In this document: one piece after another, positions 8,613 through 17,235 of the stretch
Layout: the number at the start of each line of letters is the position of its first letter
Position numbering within the stretch: position 1 is the first letter of the stretch
From: Synechococcus sp. CBW1107
GTDB taxonomy: Bacteria > Cyanobacteriota > Cyanobacteriia > PCC-6307 > Cyanobiaceae
Direction: 5' to 3'
Assembly: GCF_015841355.1 (NCBI RefSeq)
Contig: NZ_CP064908.1
Span: 2,480,001 to 2,544,000, forward strand
DNA length: 64,000 bases
The notes under the pieces: model-generated
Database searches by the model: none
What the model was told of the DNA's origin: nothing
Seen by the model: the letters and a program-made list of their open reading frames with translations, nothing else
Made by a program: the position numbers and the translations under genes

Positions 8613-9140
8613 ATGTCGGTGTCCACTCCAGCCACCCCCACCTTTCCCCAGGCCATGGAGATCGCGGCGGCCTGGCTGGGCCACTGGCAGAACGGCGAAC
8701 TGAGCGATGAAGTGCTGGCCGACCGGGTGGGGGAACTGGTGTCCAGCCTCGATGGAGCCCGCGGCTTCTTCGTTGTGGCTCTCACCAGCGACGCCCCGCT
8801 GATGGACCGTTTGCCGGAGTGCCTGGTGCTGAGCCTGCGCCAGGCGGGGGAGGGAGTGGTGGATCTCAGCGCCCGCAATCTGGCCATGAGCACGGCCATG
8901 GCCCTGCATCACCAGAGGGGTGGTGATGAGGGCCAACGGGCCGGGTCCGAGAGGGTGGCTCGTCGTTGCACGGAACTGCTGCGGCTGCTGGAGCCCACGG
9001 CGGTTAAGCAACGGCTGGAGAGGCTCCTGGCCGGCGCTGAGGGATCGGGAGAGGATGTGGCCTTCCTGGATCGCTGGGGCTACGACGAGGCCCAGCGCAC
9101 GGCCATCCGCGAAGCGGTGCTGGGGGTGGCCGACGACTGA
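8613..9140 (+). CDS. conserved hypothetical protein, 175 aa
   Basis: A soluble, mostly helical protein of 175 residues starting at ATG 8613 (MSVSTPATPTFPQAMEIA); ATG 8655 is an alternative. Notable stretches are AAWLGHWQNGELSDEVLADR, GARGFFVVALTSDAPLMDRL and LDRWGYDEAQRTAIREAVLG. No catalytic motif or transmembrane segment is visible. It looks like a conserved picocyanobacterial protein lying divergently from era, but I cannot name a family. It ends 34 bases before the convergent Bax-inhibitor-1 gene. Confidence 0.75.
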   Translation: MSVSTPATPTFPQAMEIAAAWLGHWQNGELSDEVLADRVGELVSSLDGARGFFVVALTSDAPLMDRLPECLVLSLRQAGEGVVDLSARNLAMSTAMALHHQRGGDEGQRAGSERVARRCTELLRLLEPTAVKQRLERLLAGAEGSGEDVAFLDRWGYDEAQRTAIREAVLGVADD

Positions 9141-9174
9141 GCCAGGGCCTGGGTAGCTGTGGCTGGTGGCTGAT

Positions 9175-9909
9175 TCAGTCGCGGCGGCCACCGCCGTTGA
9201 GGGCGATGATCAGGCGCAGGATGAAGATGAAGAGGTTGATGTAGGTGAGGTACATGCCCAGGGCGCCGGCCAGGTACTGGTCGTCGCTGTAGGTGCGGGG
9301 CATGGTGTAGAAGTCGAGGAAGGCGGCTCCCACGAACAGCACGGTGCCGAAGCCGGCGATCAGCAGTTCGAATCCGCTTCCCCCGAAGCCGGGGATGAAG
9401 ATGCCGCCCACGATCTGAATCACCATGGCGATGATCAGGCCGAGGATGCCCAGGCCCACCACACCGGCCAGGGCCTGACCGATGGAGTCGCTCATGCGAC
9501 GTCCCACCACCGAGGCGATCAGGAAGGTGATGCCGGTGGCCAGGGTGGCGGTGCCGATGGCTCCGACGCCGGCAACGCTCAGGGCGTAGGCCACGATCCC
9601 GCTGAGGGTGAAGCCGGTGATCAGGCTGTAGGCCGTGAGGATCGGCAGAGCCGTGCCGTTGTTCTCCTTGGTGGCCGCGTTCTGGGCCACGAAGAAGAGG
9701 ATGAAGTTGCCGATCAGGGCCACCCAGAACAGGGGCATGAACAGCCCCGGGCTGCTGGCCATCAGGGTGAGGCCCCCCATGACGCCGGCGGCGGTGAGCA
9801 CCATGCCGCCACCCACGTAGGGCAGCGCTTTGTTGACGACGTTGGGACCGACCAGCGCGCCCTGCTGGGCCTCGCGGATCGCTTCCTGGAAATTGCTGCT
9901 GGCTGGCAT
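9175..9909 (-). CDS. Bax inhibitor-1 family membrane protein
   Basis: 244 residues with seven predicted hydrophobic helices, for example YVGGGMVLTAAGVMGGLTLM, LFWVALIGNFILFFVAQNAA and LFIFILRLIIALNGG. The order of helices and the C-terminal LDFYTMPRTYSDDQYLAGALGMYLTYINLFIF segment match the BI-1/TMBIM family, calcium-permeable channels in the characterised bacterial members. The role in cyanobacteria is unknown. ATG 9909 begins MPASSNFQEAIREAQQG, which is typical. It is separated from phoH by 82 bases on the same strand. Confidence 0.88.
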   Translation of the reverse strand: MPASSNFQEAIREAQQGALVGPNVVNKALPYVGGGMVLTAAGVMGGLTLMASSPGLFMPLFWVALIGNFILFFVAQNAATKENNGTALPILTAYSLITGFTLSGIVAYALSVAGVGAIGTATLATGITFLIASVVGRRMSDSIGQALAGVVGLGILGLIIAMVIQIVGGIFIPGFGGSGFELLIAGFGTVLFVGAAFLDFYTMPRTYSDDQYLAGALGMYLTYINLFIFILRLIIALNGGGRRD

Positions 9910-9991
9910 GGGACCAGTGAATTCGATTCTCACCATCCTGCCAGTGCCGGCGGGTTGGGAGTGTGCGGTTCTCCCCATCCCCGCTGGGTCC

Positions 9992-10990
9992 TCATCCCCG
10001 CTGGACCGTCCGGGGAAGTCCGGACGAGTCGCGGCGGGCGTAGGCCTGCACCATGCGCTGCACCAGCGGATGGCGCACCACATCGGCGGCGGTGAGATGG
10101 CAGATCGCCACGCCCTCCACATCGGCCAGCACACCAGCGGCCTCCACCAGGCCACTGAGCTGCTCGCGCGGCAGATCCGACTGGGTGGGATCCCCGGTGA
10201 CCACCATGCGTGAGTTCTCCCCAAGCCGGGTGAGCACCATGCGCATCTGGGCGGTGGTGGTGTTCTGCGCCTCGTCGAGGATCACGAAGGCATCGGCCAG
10301 GGTGCGGCCGCGCATGTAGGCCAGCGGCGCCACCTCGATCACCCCTTTCTCCAGCAGGGCCGTGGTGCGCTCCGCCCCCAGAAGCCCATGCAGGGCGTCA
10401 TAGAGGGGGCGCAGGTAGGGGTCGACCTTCTGCTGCAGATCCCCGGGCAGGAAGCCCAGCCGCTCGCCGGCTTCGACCGCGGGCCTGGTGAGGATCAACC
10501 GCTCCACCCGACGTTCCTGGAGCATGCGCACGGCCTGAACGGTGGCCAGGAAGGTCTTGCCGGTGCCGGCAGGACCCAGGGCGAGGGTCAGGTCGTGACG
10601 TTCCATCGCTTCCACGTAGGTCTTCTGACGCACCGTGCGCGGGCGCAGCAGCTTGCCGCTCTGGCTGCGGGCCAGCACCTGCTGGGAGAGTTCGCGATGT
10701 TCGCTGCTGCGGCCGGTGTCGAGGGCGTTGAGGGCGGTCTGGAGATCCACCGCGCCGATGGGCTGGCCCTCGCCCCAGAGAGGCCGCAGCAGCTCCACCA
10801 GAGCCGAGGCCCGCTCCAGCTGCGAGGGCCTGCCCTGGATCACCAGCTGAAGACCCCGCAGCACCAGGGACGCACCTGTGAGGGTCTCAAGGCGATGCAG
10901 GGTGGTTTCGGCCTCGCCGGCAAGGGCAAGGGCGCCTTCCTGGTGGGGGAGGTCGATCGAAAAGAGAGGAAGCGTTTCAGCCCCGGCCAT
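9992..10990 (-). CDS. phoH: PhoH-family ATPase
   Basis: A 332-residue P-loop ATPase of the PhoH/PhoL type. Walker A is [12 protein letters not shown], Walker B is [10 protein letters not shown], and further conserved blocks are [38 protein letters not shown] and [13 protein letters not shown]. An N-terminal KH-like region precedes the ATPase domain. Bacterial members are linked to RNA metabolism and phosphate or stress responses. It lies 11 bases downstream of rpsP on the same strand, a translation-related context. Confidence 0.93.
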   Translation of the reverse strand: MAGAETLPLFSIDLPHQEGALALAGEAETTLHRLETLTGASLVLRGLQLVIQGRPSQLERASALVELLRPLWGEGQPIGAVDLQTALNALDTGRSSEHRELSQQVLARSQSGKLLRPRTVRQKTYVEAMERHDLTLALGPAGTGKTFLATVQAVRMLQERRVERLILTRPAVEAGERLGFLPGDLQQKVDPYLRPLYDALHGLLGAERTTALLEKGVIEVAPLAYMRGRTLADAFVILDEAQNTTTAQMRMVLTRLGENSRMVVTGDPTQSDLPREQLSGLVEAAGVLADVEGVAICHLTAADVVRHPLVQRMVQAYARRDSSGLPRTVQRG

Positions 10991-11001
10991 GGGGCTTCCG
11001 T

Positions 11002-11403
11002 TCAGGCATCGGCGCTGACGACTTCAGCGTCTTCAGGCTCGGCGGCAGCGGCGGCTTCTGCCGCAGCGGCTGCCTCAGCGGCGGCGGCCTTGGCGGCTTC
11101 CTTCACCACGGCCTCGCGGGCGGCAGACTGCCTGGCCTTGCCGACGGTTTCACCGGGACGGATGGTCTTCTCGATCAGGCCACCCTTCTCCAGCAGGGAG
11201 CGGACCGTGTCGGTGGGTTGGGCGCCCTGGCTGAGGCGCACACGGATGGCTTCGGCATCAAGGCGGGTTTCCTTGGTGCGGGGGTTGTAGAAGCCGAGCT
11301 CCTCAAGCGGCAGACCGTCCCTGCGGGACGTGCTGTTGGTGGCCACCAGGCGGAAACTCGCTTCCCGCTTCTTGCCGAACCGCTTCAGGCGGAGCTTGAT
11401 CAT
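11002..11403 (-). CDS. rpsP: 30S ribosomal protein S16 with long Ala/Glu-rich tail
   Basis: S16 is a core 30S assembly protein. The first ~85 residues are canonical ([46 protein letters not shown]). The protein then continues for about 45 more residues in an alanine-rich, acidic run ([18 protein letters not shown] then [13 protein letters not shown]), giving 133 residues against the usual ~80-90. Start is ATG 11403; the open frame upstream is not conserved. It lies between ffh and phoH on the minus strand. Confidence 0.95.
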   Translation of the reverse strand: MIKLRLKRFGKKREASFRLVATNSTSRRDGLPLEELGFYNPRTKETRLDAEAIRVRLSQGAQPTDTVRSLLEKGGLIEKTIRPGETVGKARQSAAREAVVKEAAKAAAAEAAAAAEAAAAAEPEDAEVVSADA

Positions 11404-11499
11404 CGTGGCCTTGCCTTGCTGACTGGGGTGTAGGGGTGGGCGGAAATTCCGCCTGGCGGTGAGTTCACGCGCCAAACAAACACCTTAGCCTGCCGCCCA

Positions 11500-12960
11500 T
11501 CAGAGCTGGCCGAATCCCTTGCGCTTCTTGGGGGGACGACCGGCCTTGCGGGAACCGCCTCCCCGTCCAGCGGGCGCCGGCATTCCGGGCATTCCGGGCA
11601 TGCCTGGCATCCCGGGCATGCCACCGCCCATGCCGGGGAGCCCACCGCCCATGCCCGGCATGCCGCCACGGGTCATCTGCTGCATGAAGCCGCGCATCTT
11701 CTGAAAATCGGCCAGCACCTTGTCCACGTCGGCGGGGCTGTGGCCGCTGCCCGCCGCGATCCGCCGCCGCCTTGAGGGCTGGGCCGCCAGCAGCTGGGGC
11801 TGCTCCCGTTCGGCCACCGTCATCGAGCCGATCATCGCCTCGATCTTCCTGAGCTGCTCCTCCCCCTGCTTCAGCATGCCGTCATCGATCTTGTTCATGC
11901 CTGGGATCAGCTTCATCAGGCCCCCCAGGGAGCCCATGCGCTTGATCAGGCGCATCTGCTGCAGGAAATCGGAAAAGTCGAAGGAGGCTTCCTGCAGCTT
12001 CTGCTGCATCCGGGCCACATCGGCCAGCTCCACTTCCTTGGAGGCCTTCTCCACCAGGGTGAGCACATCACCCATGCCCAGGATGCGGCTGGCCATCCGC
12101 TCGGGGTGGAAGGGCTGCAGCGCCTCCACCTTCTCGCCGGTGCCGATGAATTTGATCGGCGCGCCGCTGACCTTGCGGATCGAGAGGGCGGCACCACCGC
12201 GGGAGTCACCGTCGAGCTTGGTGAGCACGGCGCCGGTGATGCCCACCTGCTCGTGGAAGGCGCGGGTGAGCTCGGCGGCCTCCTGGCCGATCATCGAATC
12301 CACCACCAGCAGCACCTCATCGGGTGCCGCGGCCTGACGGATCCGCACCATCTCCTCCATCATCGCGGCGTCGATCTGGAGGCGGCCGGCCGTGTCCACC
12401 AGCACCGTGTCGAAGCCGTCCTCCCTGGCTCTGGCGATGCCGGCGGCGGCGATGTCCTCGGGCCTGGCGTCAGCCCCCAGGCTGAACACCTCCACCCCGA
12501 TCTGTTGTCCCAGCGTCTGCAGCTGGTCGATGGCCGCGGGCCGGTACACATCGGCGGCCACCATCAGCGCCCGTTTCCCCTGCTCCTTGAGGTGCAGGCC
12601 GAGCTTGGCCGTGGCCGTGGTCTTGCCGGCCCCCTGCAGGCCCGCCATCAGAATCACCGTGGGGGCCTGATCCGACAACGCCAGCGGCGCGTTCTCGCCG
12701 CCCATCACCTCCACCAGGGCCTGATGCACCAGCTGGATGAACTGCTGATCGGGGCTGACGCCACGCACCACCTCGGCGCCCACCGCCTTGGTGCGCACCT
12801 CATCGATGAAGCCCTTGACCACCTCCAGGCTCACATCGGCCTCGAGCAGGGCACGGCGCACCTGCTTGAGGGCGCCCTCCACGTTGCTTTCCGTGATCCG
12901 GTCCTGGCCCTTCAGGCTTTTGACCGCATCCTCAAAACGCTGGGAAAGTTCGTCGAACAT
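11500..12960 (-). CDS. ffh: signal recognition particle protein Ffh
   Basis: Ffh is the SRP GTPase that binds signal sequences and 4.5S RNA and delivers nascent membrane proteins to FtsY. N domain: MFDELSQRFEDAVKSLKGQ. G domain: GLQGAGKTTATAKL, DVYRPAAIDQL, VDTAGRLQIDA, LTKLDGDSRGGAAL. The M domain carries the methionine-rich helices, then a long C-terminal GMPG-type repeat (GGMPGMPGMPGMPGMPAPAG) and a basic end (KAGRPPKKRKGFGQL). 486 residues is normal. In this window it precedes rpsP on the same strand, a common pairing. Confidence 0.96.
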   Translation of the reverse strand: MFDELSQRFEDAVKSLKGQDRITESNVEGALKQVRRALLEADVSLEVVKGFIDEVRTKAVGAEVVRGVSPDQQFIQLVHQALVEVMGGENAPLALSDQAPTVILMAGLQGAGKTTATAKLGLHLKEQGKRALMVAADVYRPAAIDQLQTLGQQIGVEVFSLGADARPEDIAAAGIARAREDGFDTVLVDTAGRLQIDAAMMEEMVRIRQAAAPDEVLLVVDSMIGQEAAELTRAFHEQVGITGAVLTKLDGDSRGGAALSIRKVSGAPIKFIGTGEKVEALQPFHPERMASRILGMGDVLTLVEKASKEVELADVARMQQKLQEASFDFSDFLQQMRLIKRMGSLGGLMKLIPGMNKIDDGMLKQGEEQLRKIEAMIGSMTVAEREQPQLLAAQPSRRRRIAAGSGHSPADVDKVLADFQKMRGFMQQMTRGGMPGMGGGLPGMGGGMPGMPGMPGMPGMPAPAGRGGGSRKAGRPPKKRKGFGQL

Positions 12961-13007
12961 GGCGTCGTGGAAGGGGTGACCCCAGGAGGGGTGATCGTCG
13001 ACCCAGA

Positions 13008-13026
13008 CCCTGACACAACGTCAGGG
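13008..13026 (-). terminator. possible terminator hairpin between ftn2 and ffh
   Basis: A 7-bp perfect stem (CCCTGAC / GTCAGGG) with a 5-base loop lies just after the ftn2 stop and before ffh, within the 70-base gap. No U-run follows on the minus strand, so factor-independent termination is not assured; it could equally be a processing or regulatory hairpin. Confidence 0.3.
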
Positions 13027-13030
13027 GACC

Positions 13031-14965
13031 TCAGCGGCGACTGTGGAAATCAGCCAGTTTCCAGGTGCCGCCATCACGGGCGAACACGTAGATGTTGCGC
13101 AGCTGGGCACTCGTTCTGGGTTGGATCACCTTGTCGCCTGAGCGGCGCTCCTCGCTGTAGTCGAGCTGCACATCGGCTTCGATCCGCCTTGGGCTCCGGT
13201 CGGTGAGCTGGAACTGCCGAATCCTGGCCTGGATCTGCTGCTGCTCCCCCCGGGCCTTGAGTCCCCTGGCCTGGGATCGCAGGTCGGCCACCAGGGCCGG
13301 GCGGGCGAGTTGATCGAGGTCGGCCTCGCTGCTGCGTCCCTCCAGAAGGGCCGCCTTGGCCGCCAGCCAGCGTTCCAGGAGGAGCCGCACCTCCTCCTGG
13401 CTGGGGCTGGAGCTGGTGAGGGGTGCCGCCGGGGCGGGGGCCGCCAGCGGCTGCTTCGTGCTGGCGGGAGCCTGGCCACTGGTGGAGGGGGGCGCCAGCG
13501 GGGGTGACGCCGGCCGGGGACGCAGCACCAGCGACAGTCCGGCGAACAGGGCTGCCCCGGCCGCGAGGGCGAGTCCGACCAGGGCCAGCGGCCGCCTGGA
13601 TCGTGGCCGTTGCTCGCCTGCCGCAGCTGGCGTGGACAGCTGCGGGGACGGAGGGTGGAAGCCGTCGCCGTTGCCGTTGCCGTCGCCGCCGCCGGGGGCA
13701 AGAGGCTCCAGCTCAGGCATGGCCCAGTCCGCGGCGGCCATCACGGCTGGGTCCGGAGCGGGTGGCTCCACCGTGTGGCCGCGGGCCACGCGGCGATCCT
13801 GCTGATCCACGAAAGTCTGCACGTCCCGATCGGCGAAGTAGGCCTCGAGATCGGCATCCACCTCGATGTCGCGGTAGCCGGGGAGGACATCCCGGGCGAG
13901 CCAGTCGCGACAGTAGGCACAGAGCTGGGCGAGGGGATCATCAGCCTGCTCCTCGGCCCAGGCCTTGAGCTCAGGCCCTGCTCCGGAGTTGAAAGCCTGC
14001 ATGGCCGGCTCGATCTGACCGAGCAGCAGGTGCAGGCAGGCCAGCAGGGGCTGGATGCCGGGCTGGGCGGAGGCCCGCAGGCGGCTCCTGGCGGCGGCGA
14101 TGCGGTCGGGCTTGCGCTGGGCGAAGCCTGAGGCGGTGAGGGCATAGCAGGCCAGGAACTCCGCCGCCGCTGAGCCGCCTCTGGCCCAGCGGTCGAAGAG
14201 ATCCACCTGTTCCTGGGCGGTAAGGAAAAGCCGGATCTGCTTGATGAAGGCCTGGAAGTCGTCGCGGGGCAGGCTGGGATCGTCTTCGCCCTCCAGCCCT
14301 CCGCGCCGCTTCACCAGACTCTCCAGCAGCTCCAGGCCTTCGGCGCGTTCCCTGGTGGCCGTGAGAGGCCGGCTGACCAGACCCAGAACCCGGAATGGCA
14401 GCAGCGCGTGCAGGTCGTTGGCCAGCTGCAGGCGCTGCTCGGGCAGCTGGCCCATGCGTTGCAGGTGCTGAAGTCCCTGCTGCAGGAGCTGGGCCGCGGC
14501 CTCGTAGTGGCGCTGGCCCTGGAGCTCACTTGCGGCGGCGCGGCAGGCCAGGGCCGTGATCAGGCAGAGGTCGGCTTCGCGGCCGCTGCCGAGGGCAGGG
14601 GCCTGGGGCGGCTGCAGGCAGGCGATGGCGGACTCAAAGGCCTCCAGGGGCATGCCCGCCTCGAGCAGCAGCATCAACCCACCGAGATCCTTCGATGGCG
14701 CCACATCAAGGCCGGCCGCCACCCCCTCTCCCTCACCCACCTGCTCGATCTCCATCAGCTGGGCCTCGTAGGCCTGGCGGCGCTGGGGATCGGAGAGCAC
14801 GTCGGCGCTGGCTTCCAGCAGATCGGCCCTGGCCCGGATGGCCTCCAGGGTGAACCCCTGATCCGGCGCCTTCTCCAGACGATGCTGAAGGGTGCGCAAC
14901 ACGTTCTGGGCATCGGTCGCCGGGCTCACGCCGAGCAGACGGAAGTGGTCGATCGGCAGTTCCAA
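13031..14965 (-). CDS. ftn2: cell division protein Ftn2/ZipN (ARC6 homologue)
   Basis: Ftn2/ZipN anchors FtsZ to the membrane and organises the cyanobacterial divisome; ARC6 is the chloroplast counterpart. The protein has an N-terminal J-like domain (LPIDHFRLLGVSPATDAQ, residues ~1-70, without a visible HPD motif), a long helical cytoplasmic region, one transmembrane helix around residue 460 (LALVGLALAAGAALFAGL) and a C-terminal IMS domain (LERWLAAKAALLEGR, TSAQLRNIYVFARDGGTWKL). No ATG fits the conserved start; TTG 14965 directly after GAAGGGG gives MELPIDHFRLLG, matching family openings. 644 residues. Divergent from pdhA. Confidence 0.9.
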   Translation of the reverse strand: MELPIDHFRLLGVSPATDAQNVLRTLQHRLEKAPDQGFTLEAIRARADLLEASADVLSDPQRRQAYEAQLMEIEQVGEGEGVAAGLDVAPSKDLGGLMLLLEAGMPLEAFESAIACLQPPQAPALGSGREADLCLITALACRAAASELQGQRHYEAAAQLLQQGLQHLQRMGQLPEQRLQLANDLHALLPFRVLGLVSRPLTATRERAEGLELLESLVKRRGGLEGEDDPSLPRDDFQAFIKQIRLFLTAQEQVDLFDRWARGGSAAAEFLACYALTASGFAQRKPDRIAAARSRLRASAQPGIQPLLACLHLLLGQIEPAMQAFNSGAGPELKAWAEEQADDPLAQLCAYCRDWLARDVLPGYRDIEVDADLEAYFADRDVQTFVDQQDRRVARGHTVEPPAPDPAVMAAADWAMPELEPLAPGGGDGNGNGDGFHPPSPQLSTPAAAGEQRPRSRRPLALVGLALAAGAALFAGLSLVLRPRPASPPLAPPSTSGQAPASTKQPLAAPAPAAPLTSSSPSQEEVRLLLERWLAAKAALLEGRSSEADLDQLARPALVADLRSQARGLKARGEQQQIQARIRQFQLTDRSPRRIEADVQLDYSEERRSGDKVIQPRTSAQLRNIYVFARDGGTWKLADFHSRR

Positions 14966-15089
14966 CCCCTTCAGCTCACGGGCCCTTGATCCTGGGCATT
15001 GGGGCGAGTGTAGGCAGTGGCATCGGTTTTGACCTTTCCCGCTCAGTCCTCCCCTTACAGTCGCTACAACAGCTTCGACTCCCCGTGCC

Positions 15090-16187
15090 ATGACTCAGGA
15101 GATCGCCGCCACGCTCCAACCGGCCGCAGATGGGACCGCCGCCGCCGGAGCCGGCAGCCACGCCGAACGCCTGGCGGCGCTCTACCCGGCTGGGCCAGCC
15201 ACGGTGAGCCGTGAGGAGGGTCTGACCCTCTTCCGCGACATGACCCTCGGTCGCCGCTTCGAGGACAAGTGCGCCGAGATGTACTACCGGGGCAAGATGT
15301 TCGGCTTCGTTCACCTCTACAACGGCCAGGAGGCCGTCTCCACCGGGGTGATCAAGGCGATGCGTGCCCAGCACGACTGGTTCTGCAGCACGTACCGCGA
15401 CCACGTCCATGCCCTCAGTGCCGGCGTGCCCGCCCGCGAGGTGATGAGTGAGCTGTTCGGCAAGGCCACCGGCTGCAGCAAGGGCCGTGGGGGTTCCATG
15501 CACCTCTTCTCCAGGGAGCATCACCTGCTCGGTGGCTATGCCTTCATCGGCGAGGGCATTCCGGTGGCCCTCGGGGCCGCCTTCACCAGCCGCTACAAGC
15601 GTGACGCCCTCGGTCAGTCGGACAGTGACGCCGTCACGGCGGCCTTCTTCGGCGATGGCACCTGCAACAACGGCCAGTTCTTCGAGTGCCTGAACATGGC
15701 GGCGCTGTGGAAGCTGCCGATCCTCTTCGTCGTCGAGAACAACAAATGGGCGATCGGCATGGCCCACGACCGCGCCACCAGCGATCCGGAGATCTGGCGT
15801 AAGGCCGCGGCCTTCGGCATGGCGGGTGAGGAGGTCGACGGCATGGATGTGCTGGCGGTGCGGGCCGCTGCCCAGCGGGCTGTGGAGCGTGCCAGGGCCG
15901 GCGAGGGGCCCACCCTGCTGGAGTGCCTCACGTACCGCTTCCGCGGCCATTCCCTGGCCGACCCCGATGAGCTGCGCAGCGAAGCGGAGAAGGAGTTCTG
16001 GGCCAAGCGGGATCCGATCAAGGCCCTGGCCGCCCACCTCACCAGCCACGATCTGGCCAGCTCCGAGGAGCTCAAGGCGATCGAGAAGGAGATCGATGCC
16101 GAAGTGGCCGATGCTGTCGAGTTCGCTGTCGGCGCACCAGAGCCCGATCCCGGCGAGCTCACTCGCTACATCTGGGCCGAGGACTGA
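15090..16187 (+). CDS. pdhA: pyruvate dehydrogenase E1 component, alpha subunit
   Basis: E1-alpha binds thiamine pyrophosphate and, with E1-beta, decarboxylates pyruvate for acetyl-CoA synthesis. 365 residues. The TPP motif is [20 protein letters not shown]...[11 protein letters not shown] (GDG-X-N), and [33 protein letters not shown] and [15 protein letters not shown] are E1-alpha signatures, the last including the phosphorylation-loop region known from eukaryotic homologues. No pdhB follows here, so the subunits are encoded apart. The stop codon lies inside a 13-base tandem duplication. Convergent with the sigma factor gene. Confidence 0.95.
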   Translation: MTQEIAATLQPAADGTAAAGAGSHAERLAALYPAGPATVSREEGLTLFRDMTLGRRFEDKCAEMYYRGKMFGFVHLYNGQEAVSTGVIKAMRAQHDWFCSTYRDHVHALSAGVPAREVMSELFGKATGCSKGRGGSMHLFSREHHLLGGYAFIGEGIPVALGAAFTSRYKRDALGQSDSDAVTAAFFGDGTCNNGQFFECLNMAALWKLPILFVVENNKWAIGMAHDRATSDPEIWRKAAAFGMAGEEVDGMDVLAVRAAAQRAVERARAGEGPTLLECLTYRFRGHSLADPDELRSEAEKEFWAKRDPIKALAAHLTSHDLASSEELKAIEKEIDAEVADAVEFAVGAPEPDPGELTRYIWAED

Positions 16188-16203
16188 CCCCGAGGACTGA
16201 CCC
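16178..16203. repeat. 13-bp tandem duplication over the pdhA stop codon
   Basis: The unit CGAGGACTGACCC occurs twice in direct succession (16178-16190 and 16191-16203). The first copy contains the final Glu-Asp codons and TGA of pdhA. It looks like a replication-slippage product and does not change the protein. Confidence 0.85.
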
Positions 16204-16211
16204 CTTCCGCC

Positions 16212-17138
16212 TCAGAGCTGGCTGGGCAGCCGGCTCGTGAGGCTGCGGAGCTTGCGCAGGGCCTTGAGCTCCACCTGTCGCACCCTCTCCCGGGACACGT
16301 CGAGCAGACGGCCGATCTCGGCGAGGGTGTGACGCTCGTGCCCATCAAGCCCGAAGCGCAGGTCGAGCACCTGGCGCTCCTGCTCGGTGAGGTAACTGAG
16401 CCAGCGCTCCAGCTGCTCGTGATGCATGCCCCGCTCCACCTGGTCGAGGGGCTCGTCGTGACTGGAGTCGGCGATCAGATCGCCCAGGAAACTGCGTCCA
16501 TCCTCTCCATTCACCGGGGCATCCAGGCTGGAGGTGGTCAACGACTGGCGCAGCAGCCCGTCGAGTTCCTGAATCGGGATCGCCATGGCTTCGGCAATCT
16601 CGCTGCGGCTGGGCATGGCCCCGAGCTTGTGAGTGAGCTCCAGGCTGACGCGACGCACGGCGCTGAGGCGCTCGCTCAGGTGAACCGGCAGCCGGATGGT
16701 GCGGGACTGGCAGGCGATGGCGCGGGTCATGCTCTGGCGGATCCACCAGAAGGCATAAGTGGAGAACTTGTAGCCGCGGGTGGGATCGAACTTCTCCACG
16801 GCCCGCTCCAGGCCCAGGGATCCTTCCTGGATCAGGTCGAGAAGCTCGAGCCCCTTGCCCTGATACTTCTTGGCGACACTGACCACCAGGCGCAGGTTGG
16901 CCTTCATCATGCGCTCCTTGGCGCGGCGGCCCAGGCGCAGCAGTTGCTTATCGCGAACGCTGGGCGGATCCTCCACGCCAGAATCGATCAGCTGCATCAT
17001 CGCCTGCACCTGGTTGCCCAGTTCGATCTCCTCGGCTGGAGTGAGCAGGGGAACCCGTCCGATGGTGCTCAGATACCAGCTGATTGGATCGCTCCCCCGC
17101 CGCCGCTGCTCGCGGGGCTGAAGGGTGGAGGCTGTCAT
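16212..17138 (-). CDS. group 2 RNA polymerase sigma factor
   Basis: A sigma-70 family factor of 308 residues without region 1.1, i.e. a non-essential group 2 type. Region 1.2: DPISWYLSTIGRVPLLTPAEE. Region 2: LRLVVSVAKKYQGKGLELLD, LIQEGSLGLERAVEKFDP, KFSTYAFWWIRQSMTRAIA. Region 3: RTIRLPVHLSERLSAVRR. Region 4: LTEQERQVLDLRFGLDG and HTLAEIGRLLDVSRERVRQ (helix-turn-helix). Cyanobacteria use several such factors for stress, light or circadian responses; which one this is cannot be decided here. Its leader (17139-17235) contains an inverted repeat. Confidence 0.93.
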   Translation of the reverse strand: MTASTLQPREQRRRGSDPISWYLSTIGRVPLLTPAEEIELGNQVQAMMQLIDSGVEDPPSVRDKQLLRLGRRAKERMMKANLRLVVSVAKKYQGKGLELLDLIQEGSLGLERAVEKFDPTRGYKFSTYAFWWIRQSMTRAIACQSRTIRLPVHLSERLSAVRRVSLELTHKLGAMPSRSEIAEAMAIPIQELDGLLRQSLTTSSLDAPVNGEDGRSFLGDLIADSSHDEPLDQVERGMHHEQLERWLSYLTEQERQVLDLRFGLDGHERHTLAEIGRLLDVSRERVRQVELKALRKLRSLTSRLPSQL

Positions 17139-17199
17139 GCGCCCATCTGGAAAGTTGATTCAATCTCTGATGAATCGAACAGGCCATGATGTGATTTCA

Positions 17200-17217
17200 A
17201 CAACCTTTCAAGGTTGT
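17200..17217. promoter_or_regulatory. inverted repeat upstream of the sigma factor gene
   Basis: ACAACCTTTCAAGGTTGT is a perfect 18-base dyad in the 97-base gap between nnr and the sigma gene, about 62 bases upstream of the sigma ATG. It could be an operator for the sigma gene or the stem of a terminator for nnr; no U-run follows it on the minus strand, which favours a regulator site. Confidence 0.35.
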
Positions 17218-17235
17218 GCCAGTAAAACGACACAG

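Noticed and set aside
9166-10095. Plus-strand acidic open frame antisense to the Bax inhibitor-1 gene
   Set aside because: Asp/Gly/His-rich text typical of antisense of a hydrophobic gene.
11575-11665. CRISPR-like short repeats
   Set aside because: Units are in-frame GMPG codons of Ffh, with no spacers and no cas genes.
12106-13206. Plus-strand open frame across ffh
   Set aside because: Antisense shadow of ffh, no motif.
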